The notes: generated from the letters alone by a model not told the origin. Counted from the stretch's first letter, positions 1 through 12,443 are shown. The stretch: DNA of 64,000 bases from Dimorphilus gyrociliatus (GCA_904063045.1 CAJFCJ010000013.1:1408156-1472155), one strand, 5' to 3'. Numbers and translations: made by a program.

Positions 1-111
1 AAGAATGCTTTTAATAAGAATGACCAGAGTGGTTTAAGTCTACCCGTTTCCCCAGTTCACAAAGATTTATTATTATCGAATTTAATAAAGGATTGTAGTA
101 CAAGTTTGTAA
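1..111 (+). CDS. 3' end of an unidentified gene (partial)
   Basis: The first frame is open from base 1 to a TAA at 109-111. It encodes a 36-residue C-terminal piece, polar and leucine-containing (it includes LSLPVSPVHKDLLLSNLIK). The next gene starts only 68 bp downstream on the same strand. The composition looks protein-like (KNAFNKND, then alternating polar and leucine residues). The piece is too short to place in a family, and the rest of the gene lies left of the window. It could also be a chance open frame at the edge. Confidence 0.45.
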   Translation, partial: KNAFNKNDQSGLSLPVSPVHKDLLLSNLIKDCSTSL

Positions 112-178
112 AAAAAAAGAAATAAAAATAGAAATGCATCAGTTCAACTATTTATAAAAGAAACTTTAATTAACAGCT

Positions 179-2299
179 ATGGACGTCAATTCAGCCATGG
201 AAAAGGATGGTATTAATAGTGACATTGCTAAAGAAACAGTTTTAATTAGGGTAAGTAACAATTTTTTATTTATTAAATAGTGATGGAATATTAATAGAAA
301 TATAATTTTATAATTAAACAGTATATAATAGACTCCCATTTAGACATTGTTTGGACAGAGACACAAACTGATTTTATACTAAGCGAACGAGTTCTTCCGA
401 AAAATCCTTTTGTTATTTTTCTTGATCATTTCAATCAGGCTAATTACAAGTAAACTCTTTATTTTCTTTATAAGGGAATTAATCATAGAAACGAAACAAT
501 CTAATGTTTGTAGAGCAATTCATTTTGGCATGTCCGAAGAGGATATCTTAGAGATTATCGATGAAAATAAATCTCTTATTGAACCTACGGACGACTACGA
601 ATTAATTTATAAGACAAACAATAGATATTTTGGTAGATATTTTGCTTTTCTTTTATCGCGAGTTTGTTTTTGTACATTTGGAGGTTGTCGTTTATTTTAA
701 GGTCTAAAACCAGCTCTACAATATCTAAGTAATACCGAATTGAATGATATATCTGGTGTAATAAATGAATTTTATGATACGAATTCCCGGAAAAAGGATG
801 GGTTGTATACAGTAAAATATCTCTTTAAAGGTCTAAATATGATAAAATTTCCCTAATCTACATTCTATTCATTAGGTTCATAAATGCCAAACGTTTGGTT
901 CGCACCAAATTATACATAGTGCAATCAACGGTCATCTCTCTGATTTTAATTTAAGAGATTATATTCTTATTACTGGTCCTGATCGCTGCATTATCGAAGG
1001 TTGTGAATTATACGCTAACGAAGGTATAGTATTATTGTTTGTTAAAAAAAAAAATTTATTGACAAACTAACTAAAATGTAATAAAAATTTAAAAAAAAGT
1101 GGTGGATGATTTACATAGATTGGTTAATTTAAATTCAAAACCAATTGTCATTGGTTTATACTTGGACGGTGAACATTGGTCAATAACTTCGATTAGTGGA
1201 AAACTTTACGCATTACAAACAGAGCTAAGGAGGGTTGTAAGCGAAAAACGTCAAGTATTTACTGTTGTAAGTAATAGACTTTAATAATTTAAAATACTAA
1301 TAATTCTTATAATTACCATCATTCCCTTAACGATTATTATATAGTTTTACATCTATATATCCTGGAGATATGTTCGCGTGACGAAATATTATGACTTGTA
1401 TTATTTATCTAATAATGAGAACAGGTTAGTTAGTGTAACTGTTTCCTATTATTATTATTATTACTATTAACTATTTATATTAAATTACAATAGTCTCAAG
1501 TTTCAAAATTCGTCCTCTCTAACCATTTATGAAAGTATATTCTTTGATTATGATGAGGTAAATATTTATCTTACTCTATATGTTTATTTATATTATCTAA
1601 TTCGAACAAATATTCTACGATCAGGCGGTTCGTTGCGTTAGTGAACTTATAAGGCAAACACCCTATAGTGTACCGATGGCTAAAGAGGTAACGAATCGAT
1701 TGGACTCGTTAATAGAAGATAGCTTTAAAAATTATCAATATTCCGAGCTGTACCATCATTTAATCAGTCGCTGCTCTATACAGTTTAATCGTTCAAGGTT
1801 AATAGATTCCTGGCGTTCTTTAAATAGTCTAGCCAGCGAATTTAAATATCTTCAAACAATGAGTCAAAATCTTAACGAATTAATCTCTCATGTACTAAAT
1901 ACACAATCCGATGAGGATGACGTCAGCCTAAATAAAATGGAAGAGTTAAAATTACGATCGTTCCTTAGAGGTTTTTTGGTGAAAATGAATATTTTATTAG
2001 TTATCGGTGTTCGACCTCTACTTCCATCATTGGAGTTATTTATAAAAAAGAAATTACAAGATTTTATTGATCACAATGAAGTTGAAGATCAATATTTTAT
2101 TCAAATCTTACCTACAGTTAGTAACAATTAGATCTGAAAATTGTATTGAGTTAAAATTATTTAAAAGTATTATTTTCAAAAGGTTTCGCAGGCTTTAGAC
2201 TCTGTCAAATGGACTTTACAGACGATACTCCAGCTTTACGCTCATGACATGCTAAAATCCAGTTCAATAAACTCTTCTTTATATTTCAATTCTAAATGA
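179..2299 (+). CDS. orphan ten-exon protein, 511 aa
   Basis: Ten exons join in frame: 179-250, 322-449, 475-632, 702-811, 876-1023, 1100-1266, 1345-1424, 1494-1557, 1625-2116 and 2183-2299. All introns are short (25-117 bp) with GT-AG ends. I do not recognise the family. The product appears soluble, with no signal peptide. A mixed alpha/beta N-terminal half includes IHFGMSEEDILEIIDENKS, YILITGPDRCIIEGC and VIGLYLDGEHWSITS. The C-terminal third (from about residue 310) is mostly helical, with leucine-rich stretches such as SWRSLNSLASEFKYLQTMS and RSFLRGFLVKMNILLVIGV. The start is the first ATG after the previous stop. The splice acceptor at 2182 could instead be 2191, removing three residues in frame. 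Gene structure is well supported; function is unknown. Confidence 0.75.
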
Positions 2300-2324
2300 A
2301 AGAAAAATATTTTTTAAATATATA

Positions 2325-2370
2325 CAGTATATATATAAATTAATATATATATATAAATACATATATACTG
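2325..2370. repeat. CAGTATATAT/ATATACTG inverted unit (46 bp)
   Basis: A 46 bp AT-rich unit starts CAGTATATATATAAATT and ends ATACATATATACTG. It lies in the 3' flank of the first orphan. TA precedes the CAGT end. It resembles the ends of Tc1/mariner-type TIRs, but no element body is present. Confidence 0.35.
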
Positions 2371-2629
2371 TTCTTTTATAAATATATACAATTTGTATTT
2401 ATTTGTTTTTTTTTAGGTTTTTTTTCTTTTAATGCAGAACTACATTCATGGAATGGCATATTTTAATGTTTTAATTTAGCTTATGGTCCAGTATTTTCGT
2501 CTATATTTACAATTTATATCAATTTAATACTGATCAAATTGTAAAGGATATAGTCGGGAGACCAAAATTCTAAGATATTTGCAAGTGGCTGACGACATTG
2601 TTATCAATGTGTCTCTAATCACTCCAGCT

Positions 2630-3418
2630 CTAAAATTGTACCCAGTTCTTAGTGTTAGCCCCTTGATCGGGTTGTTGTTGTTGTTGTTGTTGCTGTGGTT
2701 GCTGTTGTGAGGCTCCCGTAAAATCCGTCCAATCGGAAGCTGGCGGTGCCTTTGCAGAAGCATTATTGCCAAAATCTAAAAGTAGACTGGAGTTGGTATT
2801 CTCAGCGCTAGCATTTCTTATGGATGATGGAGCGCTTATTTTTGCTCCACTGGGTGGAGGTGGAAGTATTCCTGTTGAACCTCCCATTACTCCCCTTGGT
2901 TTTCTTCCTCCTTCTTGGTTCTTCTTTGTTTGAATATTAATCTTAATAGTTTCTCCTTCTTTAAATCCTAAATCCAATTTAGGACCAGGATCAAAATTTG
3001 ACGCCCCACCTGTCTGCTCCAACTCTGTTTCTCTTTTAGCCCATTTAAAATGATCTTGCAAAGCTACATTTAAATCAAAAGCGTCCCCTCTATCAGCAAA
3101 TCCTATACCAATAAATGCCTTTCTACCAGATGGATCTTGGATTCGAATAACAAAGTAGCGACTGGAGTCCAGAACTTGTTCTACTGAAGGACCAGGATAC
3201 TCTTCAACTGGACACTCAGCAAAAAGCTCAGTAGTACTCTTATCTTCTAGTTTTATAAATACTTTTTTTCCTCTCGCGATTATCCGCATTCTCCCTGTCC
3301 AATCTGGATTATCTAAACCCCACTCGGCTGCTCGATATCCTCTATTAGACGATCTAGGAGGAATTCTGTATACAAAGACTTCGTTTTTCACACACAACAC
3401 ACTCTCGTAGTCATCCAT
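2630..3418 (-). CDS. NECAP: NECAP endocytic adaptor-associated protein
   Basis: This single coding exon of 262 aa is an adaptin-ear-binding coat-associated protein, which works in clathrin-mediated endocytosis with the AP-2 complex. The N-terminal PH-like NECAP domain (about residues 1-135) carries family hallmarks: [44 protein letters not shown] and [17 protein letters not shown] disordered proline- and glutamine-rich tail follows, with a polyQ run coded at about 2668-2710. The last four residues are WVQF, the C-terminal WVxF motif that binds the alpha-adaptin ear. Length matches vertebrate NECAP1/2 (about 265-275 aa). Its start lies 201 bp from the divergent C1GALT1 start, so the two may share a promoter. 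Confidence 0.96.
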   Translation of the reverse strand: MDDYESVLCVKNEVFVYRIPPRSSNRGYRAAEWGLDNPDWTGRMRIIARGKKVFIKLEDKSTTELFAECPVEEYPGPSVEQVLDSSRYFVIRIQDPSGRKAFIGIGFADRGDAFDLNVALQDHFKWAKRETELEQTGGASNFDPGPKLDLGFKEGETIKINIQTKKNQEGGRKPRGVMGGSTGILPPPPSGAKISAPSSIRNASAENTNSSLLLDFGNNASAKAPPASDWTDFTGASQQQPQQQQQQQQPDQGANTKNWVQF

Positions 3419-3619
3419 ATTTGATTCTAAAAGAAGCCTGTAAGCCCAACTGCTAATAAATTGTTATAACCAAGTAAAAGGTTTACAGCTCTCGCTTAAG
3501 TGGAGTATTAGATGAGCGATAAAAGAGATTTTTTATGCTGATTAATCTGGTAGAGGAATGCTATCTAAATGTTTTGATTAAATGGCATCCAGAGCAGGGT
3601 ACCAGACGTAGTTGAAAAA

Positions 3620-4821
3620 ATGGCGCTGTATTCGGCTGTAAACACAAGATCTCTATTTTCATTTTTAACCGGTGGACTTTTAGGATTTTTTTTATCATTA
3701 GTCTTTTTTTATTCGTTAAAAACAAATTATAATTTCCATGCATTAATTGCAACTAGTCCTCACACCCATGGTGAGTTAACAAGTCAAATGGGGCCTGAAG
3801 AAGTTCAAGTTTGGAAAGATGCTAAATCGCATTCGCAAGCCGAAGAAGAATTGATTCAAAATTTTAGTCAACAAGTAAGAATATTATGTTGGGTGTTAAC
3901 AGAGCCAAAAAGCCATAAACGAAAAGCTATGCATGTGAAAGCAACGTGGGGGAAAAGATGTAATAAACTATTATTTATGAGTTCAGAGCAGGATCCAAAT
4001 CTTCCGTCCATAGATTTAGGAGTTGCGGAGGGTAGAAATAATTTGTGGGGTAAAACAAAAGCGGCATTTCGATACATCTATAAAACTCATTTAGAAGATG
4101 CAGACTTTTTCTTGAAAGCCGATGATGACACTTATGTTATTGTTGAAAATTTAAGAAAAATGCTTATGAACAAAGATTCCCAGAGTAAGATTTATTTTGG
4201 ACGTCGATTTAGGCCATTTGTATATCAAGGATACACTTCAGGTTAGAAACAATCAACAATCGTATTTAAACAACAAATGTCTATTGTCTAAATTGCTTAT
4301 ATCTATAGGTGGTGCCGGATACGTTCTCACTAAGGAGGCTGTTAAAGCGTTTGTTGAGGATGCTCTACCAAATCCCTTATTATGCAGACAAGATAATGGT
4401 GGGCCAGAGGATGTTGAAATAGGTAAATGCCTTTCCAACGTAAATGTAAAATTAATGGATTCACGAGATGAATTTGGAAGAGAAAGATTTAACCCATTTG
4501 AACCACAATTGCATCTTATCAAAGGCGCCGGTAATTATTTTACTATTAATACTTGAAGATATCTGATCATTCTTTCGTCCTTTTATACAATCAAAAAAAG
4601 TACCTAAGGATAATTGGCTTCGAACGTATAACTATTATCCTATGAAAGATGGACCAGATTGTTGCAGTGACTATGCGATTTCCTTTCATTATATACCTCC
4701 AAATAAGATGTACGAGTTAGAATATCTGATTTATCATCTTCGACCTTTTATACCGCCTAGGCGAGAAATAAAAAGAGGAACTACTAAAATTGGCAATGAT
4801 ATTAACACTAAAGATTCTTAA
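3620..4821 (+). CDS. C1GALT1: core 1 beta-1,3-galactosyltransferase (T-synthase)
   Basis: Three exons: 3620-4241, 4309-4530 and 4601-4821. The product is a type II Golgi enzyme that adds galactose to O-linked GalNAc to make the core 1 (T antigen) O-glycan. A short cytoplasmic tail and an N-terminal membrane anchor (about residues 12-35) precede a stem. Family motifs are RILCWVLTEP, HVKATWGKRCNKLLFMSSE, FLKADDDTYVIVENLR (the metal-binding DDD), IYFGRRFRPFVYQGY, SGGAGYVLTKEA, HLIKG, GPDCCSDYAISFHYI and MYELEYLIYHLRP. Length (about 354 aa) suits the family. An AATAAA lies at 5070-5075. The ATG sits within an AAATGGCGC sequence related to a motif repeated in the window. Confidence 0.96.
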
Positions 4822-5233
4822 AATGTGAAAAAAACCTTGATTGCTATAGAAGAAACCTTTATTCTTATTGACTGAACAGTTCAAAAATGCTTTAGAAAGT
4901 TAATTAGTTAATTTTTTTTATAAATGCAGGGCCATTAATAATCATTCCCGAATAATCATTCCAAATTAACATATTCATTAGCTGCCTAGTTTTATTGCGT
5001 TTGGAGTTTTTTCTCCAAATGTAAAGACTTTTAAGGATGTTTAACAATTGTTTGTTTCTATGCATTATGAATAAAAAGAATTTATTATTAAATTAGCGCA
5101 ACATCCATAATTTGCCGCCAAAACAACAAAATGTAACTAATCACGTGCTCAGGAAACTGACAAAAAAATATTCTGCATTGAACGCTTCCGGTTTAAACTC
5201 CTTTTCGATTGGGAAACTGTTAAAAACGTAAGC

Positions 5234-6538
5234 ATGTCTAACAACATCTGGCTAGCGCCTAAAGATTCAAAAGCTGAAACTTGGATGGCATGGAAAACTA
5301 TGCATTTAGCAAGGGCAAAGTTAAAAGCTTCAAGTAGAACTTCAGCTTTATTATCAGGTTTTGCAATGGTTAGTATGAAAAGTGCTTATTTGAAGTAGTA
5401 ATTTTATTGGATATTTTATGACATTTAAGTATTAAATATTGTTTTATATTTGGGTAAATTTTTTATTTACTTAAAACGAGAGATAAGATAAGAATAGCGT
5501 TGAAGTTTATAACAACATGTTTTTACTTTTATTTACATGCTTCGTGTTTTTTTTTTTAAAAAAACAAAAGGTTAATTATTACTTTTCTTCAGGTAGTAAT
5601 GGTTGAAGCAAGTGTTGATTATGCGAAAGTTGGACAAGGTCTCTTAATAGTTTTTAGTATTTGTACCGTACTGGTTGTAGGTGTTCACCTTCTTGCCCTA
5701 ATGATAAGTACATGCATGCTGCCGAACATCGAGGCTGTAGCGTCTTTAAATTCAATGGAAGCTGTTAATGAATCTCCTCATATGAGATTACGGGTATACG
5801 TTGATATAGCATGGTTACTTTCTACATTTATAGGTAAGGGTAAAATCTTTACTATTTCCCTCATTCCCATATAAAAAGCGGTTAAAGTAATCTTCATTCA
5901 GAGAATATACAGTATAATTGTTTACCTAAATTACTACTTTCTTTTTTTCTACTGTTTGATTACCAAAGATTGGCCTCGAACGCTTTTAAACTTGAATTGG
6001 TTTCTTTTTTACTTAAAGAACTTTTTAAGGTTATTAGAATTATTGAATGTGAAATGTGTATTTAACAACGCTATCGATCAAATATGAAATCCGATATATA
6101 CCTTATAAACTTGAAATATATTAGTTTTTATAAATAAGTTTAAATTTTTACGTTTTATATATGTAATTGATATAAAATGTGGAAATTATTATACTTGAAA
6201 AGAGAAGGATGGAAGGGATGGGGAAGAAAATTATAAAAGAAAGAGAAAAAAGGGCATAATATATATTTCATCTTACAATTTTTTTCTCTCTTCCAGGTAT
6301 CCTCCTTTTCTTGGTGGAGATGGCTATTTTAGGTTGGATTCGCTTTTTACCCGAAGCAGGTAGTGGACAGAATAAAAGTGCCTCTATAGCTGCTATTGTC
6401 GTTATCGTTCCTGTTATCATTATTTTTCTATTATTTGCCGCCCATTTCTACAAGCAGCTCATTGCTCATAAAATGCAGAACACGGCTGCTGAACTGGAAG
6501 AATTAAGTAATCTTGCTTTACAAATGCAACAAGTATGA
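5234..6538 (+). CDS. ORAI: Orai store-operated calcium channel subunit
   Basis: Three exons: 5234-5368, 5593-5833 and 6297-6538. Orai forms the plasma-membrane pore of store-operated calcium entry and is opened by STIM. The very short N-terminus leads into the conserved pore helix [16 protein letters not shown] then VVMVEAS. This keeps the arginine matching human R91 and the selectivity-filter glutamate matching E106. Of the outer-vestibule acidic residues only the first (D110 position) is clear. TM2 has [19 protein letters not shown]3 starts [15 protein letters not shown], and TM4 is followed by a helix, [15 protein letters not shown], matching the STIM-binding C-terminal extension. Total about 205 aa, shorter than human ORAI1 because the N-terminal and loop regions are trimmed. 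Confidence 0.95.
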
Positions 6539-6789
6539 TATTGCTATGGATTTTTTACATTTACCCTTTCTTAAAAGGATTTTAACAACAACTGCTTTAG
6601 CTAGAAATCATTTGAATGTTTTGTAGCTGCTTTATAACTTGTTTATCCTGTTTAATCTCTCCTCGTAAATTATTCTTGTTTTGAATAAAATAAACGTTCA
6701 TTGATATTTTTCCCCCATGTTCCCTTTTGTTATTCAAATTTCTAATATTGTCTTGTGTTATTCTTATGTTTTAATATCTTCCTTATTAA

Positions 6790-6875
6790 GATTTGGAAGA
6801 AAAGTGGACTGAAATAGCCAAAAAGTTTATTACTGGTGATGGCCAATTGGTATTGAGGTTCAAGCCATTCATGTA
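6790..6875 (+). other. possible alternative last exon of Orai
   Basis: After an AG at 6788-6789, a frame is open to a TAA at 6873-6875 and reads as charged, helix-like protein (LEEKWTEIAKKFITGDGQL then VLRFKPFM). A donor inside the last Orai exon (GT at 6507-6508, exon ending GAATTAA) would join in the correct phase. That would replace the last ten Orai residues with about 28 new ones. No other plus-strand gene is nearby to own it. It could also be a leader exon of the SLC17 gene downstream, since a donor GAG|GTAAGG follows at about 6880, or a chance open frame. Confidence 0.35.
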
Positions 6876-7081
6876 ACGAGGTAAGGTTTTACGCTTTTAA
6901 CTTATTATTTCATTCTACAAGATGTCTGTACGGGCTATGAGAAAAGATAAGATATTTTCTACCCTACCGCCAGAGGGCTCTAGTCGTAATGGCTGTTTAG
7001 ATCTTTCACATCCAGCTTCCATTTGCTTTTATAGTCTCTTTTAACATTTACAGCTCTCTGCAGAGTAATCAATAGTTTAAC

Positions 7082-10010
7082 ATGGAAATCGAAGTATCAA
7101 CTAATAAAACAAAGGGTAAGTATGAGATAGTACTAATTAATGAATGACCATAAGAGTTTGAGACTTTCTTCGTTTTCTCCATCCTGCTTTTAGATATAGA
7201 TTAACTCTAAAAAAGGCATTGCCTATTTTAAGGGATTGATCTTTATAAGTAGTATCACTTTCCCGCCGGAAATTTATTACATGAATTCTTATGTTTTTGC
7301 TTATATTCGTAGTATTGTTTATTTATGTTTTGATTTATTCATAATTTCAATATTTCCTTCTTTAAAAACATTAATAAAAATTATGAATAGATATATTATA
7401 TGTTGAAATGATTTTTGGAAATTTACCTGAGCTTTATAGGTATTAATTTCAAAATTTCCAGTGCCATGGTGGTGTTCCATTCGCTTACTACTCGCCTTTG
7501 TCGGCTTCTTGGGCTTCGTTAACCTCTACGCCTTAAGGGTCAATATGTCGGTAGCCATAGTTTGCATGGTTAATAATACAGCGTTATCGGATTCAAATTC
7601 TACACAAGAATGCGAAATCAATTCAACATCTACATCAAACTCTGACGGAGAGTTTGTTTGGGATCGAACAACCCAAGGTTATATTCTTGGTTCATTCTTT
7701 TATGGTTACGCCATTACTCAGATACCGGGTGGTTGGTTGGCGCAGAGATTCGGAGGAAAGAGAATATTTGGCGGATTTATGCTTATGACAGCTATTGCAA
7801 CATTATTGACTCCTGTTGGTGCGGAAGCGTCGGTTTATTTCTTAATTACATTAAGATTTATTAAAGGTCTGGGACAGGTGAGTGTCAAAAAAAAAGAAAA
7901 AGAAACGAAGAGAATAAAATATATATATATAGGTTATCTTTTCTTCTTTTTCATCCATTGTTAAAGCATATATTTTGTCAATTAAGATTAGTGTTATCGG
8001 TAGAGGTGAAAATGTTATCCTACTATCTATAATATTCTCACGAAGGACTTTAAAACAGAAAGAAATGTAGAACATGTTTTTAATTTCTCTTTTTTATGTT
8101 TTCCTAAAAGACAAACACTCTCTAGCTCCTATATAGAAACAGTTATCATTGAATTTCTGTAACTGTGACCTAAATGTCCTTGAGAAGTCAATGGTATAGA
8201 TTTAATTTAGCCTATATTATAAGTATGTCGTGTGAATGTATAATTTTTTAAAGGAACGGTCAAATAACCGTTTGATACGTTATACTGTTTATAAATATTA
8301 TATATATAAGGTTATTAATCATAACAAATAATTAAATAACATACATTATATGAATATATATATATATATATATATATATACACTGTACAACTAGAAGTGA
8401 AATGTTTGTACATATTATTGAATCTTTTTACAAACTACTGTTCTAATTTATTCAAAGCGATTAAACGATATTGTAAAAAGTTATATAGATTTTTTTTTTT
8501 TTAAATCCAGGGTGTTGTCTTTCCATGTATGCATAGCATCTGGGCGAAATGGGCTCCTCCTTTGGAAAGAACAAAGCTAGTCGGTCTAACATACGCAGGC
8601 GCTCAAATTGGAAACGTTATAACTTTTCCAATTTCTGGATTTCTTTGTCAGTATAGTTGGACAGCTATTTTTTATGCTTTTGGAGCATACGGTGTAGTAT
8701 GGTTTCTATTATGGACATTTTTCGTATCCGATTCGCCAGAAACTCATCGGCAAATTTCACAAATCGAAAAAGATTATATAATAGAGAGTACTGGTACGAA
8801 AAAAACTGACTCAAACTATAAAGTGCCATGGTTAAAAATTTTTAAATCAAAAGCCGTTTGGGCTATTATTGTTGCTCATACATGTTCAAATTGGGGAACC
8901 TATCTTGTTTTGACTGGCTTACCAACTTATTTCAAGGACGTATTGCATTTCGATATGAAAAGCGTAAGTTATTGTAATTTTTTCCTCTTTTAGTTTATCT
9001 GTTTATTTTAATTTTTAATCAATTCCATTTTAAACTTTTACTTTATTTACACTAAAAAGAATGGCCTATTTTCTGCTCTACCTTATATAGGATTTTGGGC
9101 TTTTATCAGTTTTGGCGGAATATTTGCCGATTTTCTCAGAAAGAAACGAATTAGAACGGTTAAAGTTCGCAAATTAATGACTTCAATGGGTAATTACCTT
9201 TTATGATTTATATGTATTTTTTAATATATTTCCTTTTTTTCAGGAACTATTCTTCCCGGTACTTTTCTATTAATTACAGCTTATATTCCTGGAACTTATC
9301 CACTGGCTGCCGTTGCCGGTCTGACTATTGCTGTTGGTTTTAGGTTGTTATTTAATATCAATTAATTAGAAAACAAGTTATTACGTATTAAAAAAAAATA
9401 TTTAATCGTCTTTTAGTGGATTTCAATATGCGGGCGTCATGACAAATCATATCGATATTGCACCTCGTTTTGCTGGGCTTTTATTCGGTAAGTATAATAA
9501 ATATATAGTACGGCGAACTTTCTAACTTTCTAACATGTTAATTTAATCATTTCAGGAATTAGTAACACAGCGGCTACTATTCCAGGTTTCGTTTCTCCTT
9601 TAGTCACGGCTGCTTTAACAAGCGCGGTTGGTTTCATTTCTTTTTATTAAGGCGAGAAAAAGAATTAATTACTTTTATTTTTATTCTTTTAAAAAAAAGT
9701 GCACTAAATTGTCTTGCGAGGAGAAAGTTGCCTGTTTAGCTAACAGATGGCTTGTTAGCTTTTTTATAGCAGCTGCTATTTATCTTATAGGAGCAATCTT
9801 TTATTGTATTTTTGCCCAAGGCGAAATTCAAGATTGGGTTAGTAATTTGGAAATTTTTGAAAATATAATTAAATATTTCATATTTTTATCAATTACTTTT
9901 CTTTTTTATAGGCAGAGTCAAGTATAGGTGAGGTAGAAAATTCATTAATGAAAGAAAAATGCCCAGAATTGGGCAAAGAAGAGAAAGAAGAAGAAAAAAC
10001 CAAATGCTAA
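7082..10010 (+). CDS. SLC17A5-like: sialin-type SLC17 anion transporter
   Basis: Nine exons: 7082-7115, 7462-7877, 8511-8963, 9060-9189, 9244-9343, 9417-9487, 9556-9626, 9700-9837 and 9912-10010. The product is a 12-TM major-facilitator protein of about 503 aa. Family signatures are GFLGFVNLYALRVNMSVAIV in TM1 (with the conserved arginine), GYILGSFFYGYAITQIPGG, RFIKGLGQGVVFPCMHSIW, WAPPLERTKLVGLTYAGAQ and GFQYAGVMTNHIDIAPR. The histidine in PCMHSIW matches sialin H183. Sialin exports sialic acid from lysosomes with protons; relatives carry glutamate or phosphate. The luminal loop after TM1 has several N-glycosylation sequons. The acidic, lysine-rich tail is short. An AATAAA at 10060-10065 fits the 3' end. 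The exact substrate is not certain. Confidence 0.92.
8354..8380. repeat. (TA)n microsatellite
   Basis: AT dinucleotide run in intron 2 of the SLC17 gene, followed by CACTGTACAAC. Confidence 0.8.
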
Positions 10011-10688
10011 GATTCTTGTATTCCTTGAATATTTACCAAAGGTTAAATTTTAACATATAAATAAACCTGCATTCTATTTATCTTGGTAACTTTCAGAAGC
10101 TATAAGAAGAATGTTTGTCATAGTATATTAGTTAAAAACAAAATCTGTGCACTATAAATGTTAATTTAAAAGCAATGTTCTCTAGATTGTTAGATTTATG
10201 AATTATATAATATAGCGATTATAAAGGGCAAGATATTTTTTTTTTGTATATTGGCTATCCTTGATAAATGATTATCTTAATGCATTCTTGATTATTTTCC
10301 TATTGAAGAACTGCATTTTCACTAGGTAGTATGTGATTATGAAATGAACTGTAAGCTTGCGTTCTCCTTCTATTATACGCCTTATATAAGAAAATAAAGA
10401 CTATGTGTTTTATGAATAAAAACAAAAAGTCTGTTATGTTTTAAATAGAAATTAAAAACTCTTACCAGAGCTGCTGTATATAAAAAAACAAAAATAAATA
10501 GGAAGATGGTTCCCGCTCTATTCAGATATTAACAGTATATACAGTATAATTCTTTTTATCAACTAATCTTTATAAATTAACTGATTAACTTTTTTAATAG
10601 GTAATATATCGATCGATAATAATTAATATAGTATTTGTAAAAAGCAACTTTTTCACGTTTGAAAAATATACTTTATTATTGAATATTA

Positions 10689-10698
10689 TCACGTGACC
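10689..10698 (+). promoter_or_regulatory. CLEAR-like E-box upstream of DRAM
   Basis: TCACGTGACC lies 240 bp upstream of the DRAM start codon. It matches nine of ten positions of the GTCACGTGAC element bound by TFEB/MITF bHLH-Zip factors, which control lysosome and autophagy genes in animals. DRAM is a lysosomal autophagy gene, so the site is plausible. A single 8-bp core match is weak evidence alone. Confidence 0.35.
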
Positions 10699-10938
10699 GG
10701 ATACATATCAAGCAGACGAATAAACTAACGATTGAGAAATCTAAAAAGTTTATCAAAATATTGAGTCGTTTCCTTGGTTTAGTCATCCGTAAGTGGAAAT
10801 AATTATTATATGAATAACCATTTTATTTTTTGTAAAAAATTTTAAAGGAGAAGGAGAAAATCAAAAAATATTTGGTACAGCAAATAGTCATGTGACAAAC
10901 AGTAACTTGAAAATTTTTGATTACTACAGATCGCAAAA

Positions 10939-12443
10939 ATGTGTTTAGGAGGAGTGAGCATCTTTCCAATGGCTGTTAGCGTATTAATGATTACCTGTGT
11001 ATTTATTACGTATCTAACAAGCGTTTTAGACCATGATGTTTATCCATTATTCCCGTACATCAGGTACATTATGAGATTTCTTAATCCTGAACTCATGACA
11101 ATTAGCATCCTGTTTACAGTGATACTGGAGTAAAGATGCCAGAAAGTTGTCTTTTTTCCGAATTCATTAATTTAGCAGCAATTTGCGGTAGGTCTTATTT
11201 TTCCAAGTCCAGTAACATGGTTATCTAGAAAACATATAAAATTTCGCAACTATTGCAGTTTTTTTAAAAATATTATTCATATCACTTATAAATATTCATA
11301 TTTTGCAGCAATTACAACATTATACATAAGATATCGTATAATAAAGGCGGTAGCAAATCCGGAGGATACTCGCATTAGAAAGCTTAAGATAATTGGTCTT
11401 ATATTAGCAATATTTTCCTGTTTTGGATTGACACTTGTTGCAAATTTTCAAGTTAGACACTCTCTCTCTCTCTCTCTCTGTCTGTCTCTAACTATATCTA
11501 GTTAATTATTTGCTTTTTTCTTTCTTTCTTTCTCTCTCTCTCTCTCGTAAATCGCTACCACTTAACTTCTTTCAATTTTGATTTTCTTCTAGTATCATAC
11601 ATTACCAAAGATAATCGGAAAATATTTGTTAACTTTTATAGGAAACCAAGAAAACCTCAGTTAGGTGGGTTCATTTGACTGGAGCTGGTTTAGTCTTTGG
11701 TTTGGGTGTAGTGTATCAATTTATCGATAGCATCATTTCCTATAGGCTTCATCCGAATTATAACAATCTTGTGATATGCCATGTTCGTCTATTTTTTGCA
11801 TTTGTTGGCTTGATTAGTTTCGTCGTCAGTAAGTTGTTTTTAATCTTTTATAATATCTTATCTTATCGTTTATTTTTAAAACTGCAAGATATATATATTT
11901 AACTGATCTGTTATATATTTTGAAAGAATACTTTTTTCTAGTGTTAACATATTTTAGGCGATTAGAAATTTTTAAAAAATTTACTTTTTTATATTCTCTC
12001 TCTCTCTCTCTCTTTTTTTTTCCTTTTGCTCTTTTTCTCCTTTAAAATTTATTGCTCTTTTTTAGCTGCTGTAACAGGTGTAGTTGCTAATATGGAGCAT
12101 AATGGCGATAAGCTGAAATGGAATTCTACAGATAAGGTTAGAAACTTAATGTATAAAATACAAGCAAATGAACAATCATTCTAAAATACTTATTTTTTTT
12201 TTCTCTCTCTCTCTCTTCCTTTCTTATTTGAAACGAAAAAACAAACCAAAATCAACTAAACAGGGTTATGGTTCTCACTTGGCTTCAACAATATCTGAAT
12301 GGTTCAACGCCTTTTCGTTTATACTATACTTTTTTACTTATGTAAAAGAATTCAGTAAAGTTTCAATTGGTGTGGACATTACCGTTCAAACTCCCAACTT
12401 GCAATACGATATTATAGACGAAAATCAACCTCTTCTAGCGTAA
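10939..12443 (+). CDS. DRAM2-like: DRAM1/2-like lysosomal membrane protein
   Basis: Six exons: 10939-11063, 11120-11187, 11309-11451, 11642-11828, 12066-12136 and 12264-12443. The product is a six-TM Frag1/DRAM-family protein (about 257 aa) of the lysosome membrane, linked in vertebrates to autophagy induction. Alignment by eye to human DRAM2 is good throughout: LFPYISDTGVKMPESCLF, then INLAAICAITTLYIRYR, FGLTLVANFQ, WVHLTGAGLVFGLGVVY, LKWNSTDKGYGSHLASTIS EW and FTYVKEFSKVSIGV. The tail DENQPLLA is an acidic [DE]xxxL[LI] lysosomal sorting motif, as in vertebrate DRAMs (RTRLL). Two introns carry long CT tracts (11459-11480, 11997-12013). Confidence 0.93.
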
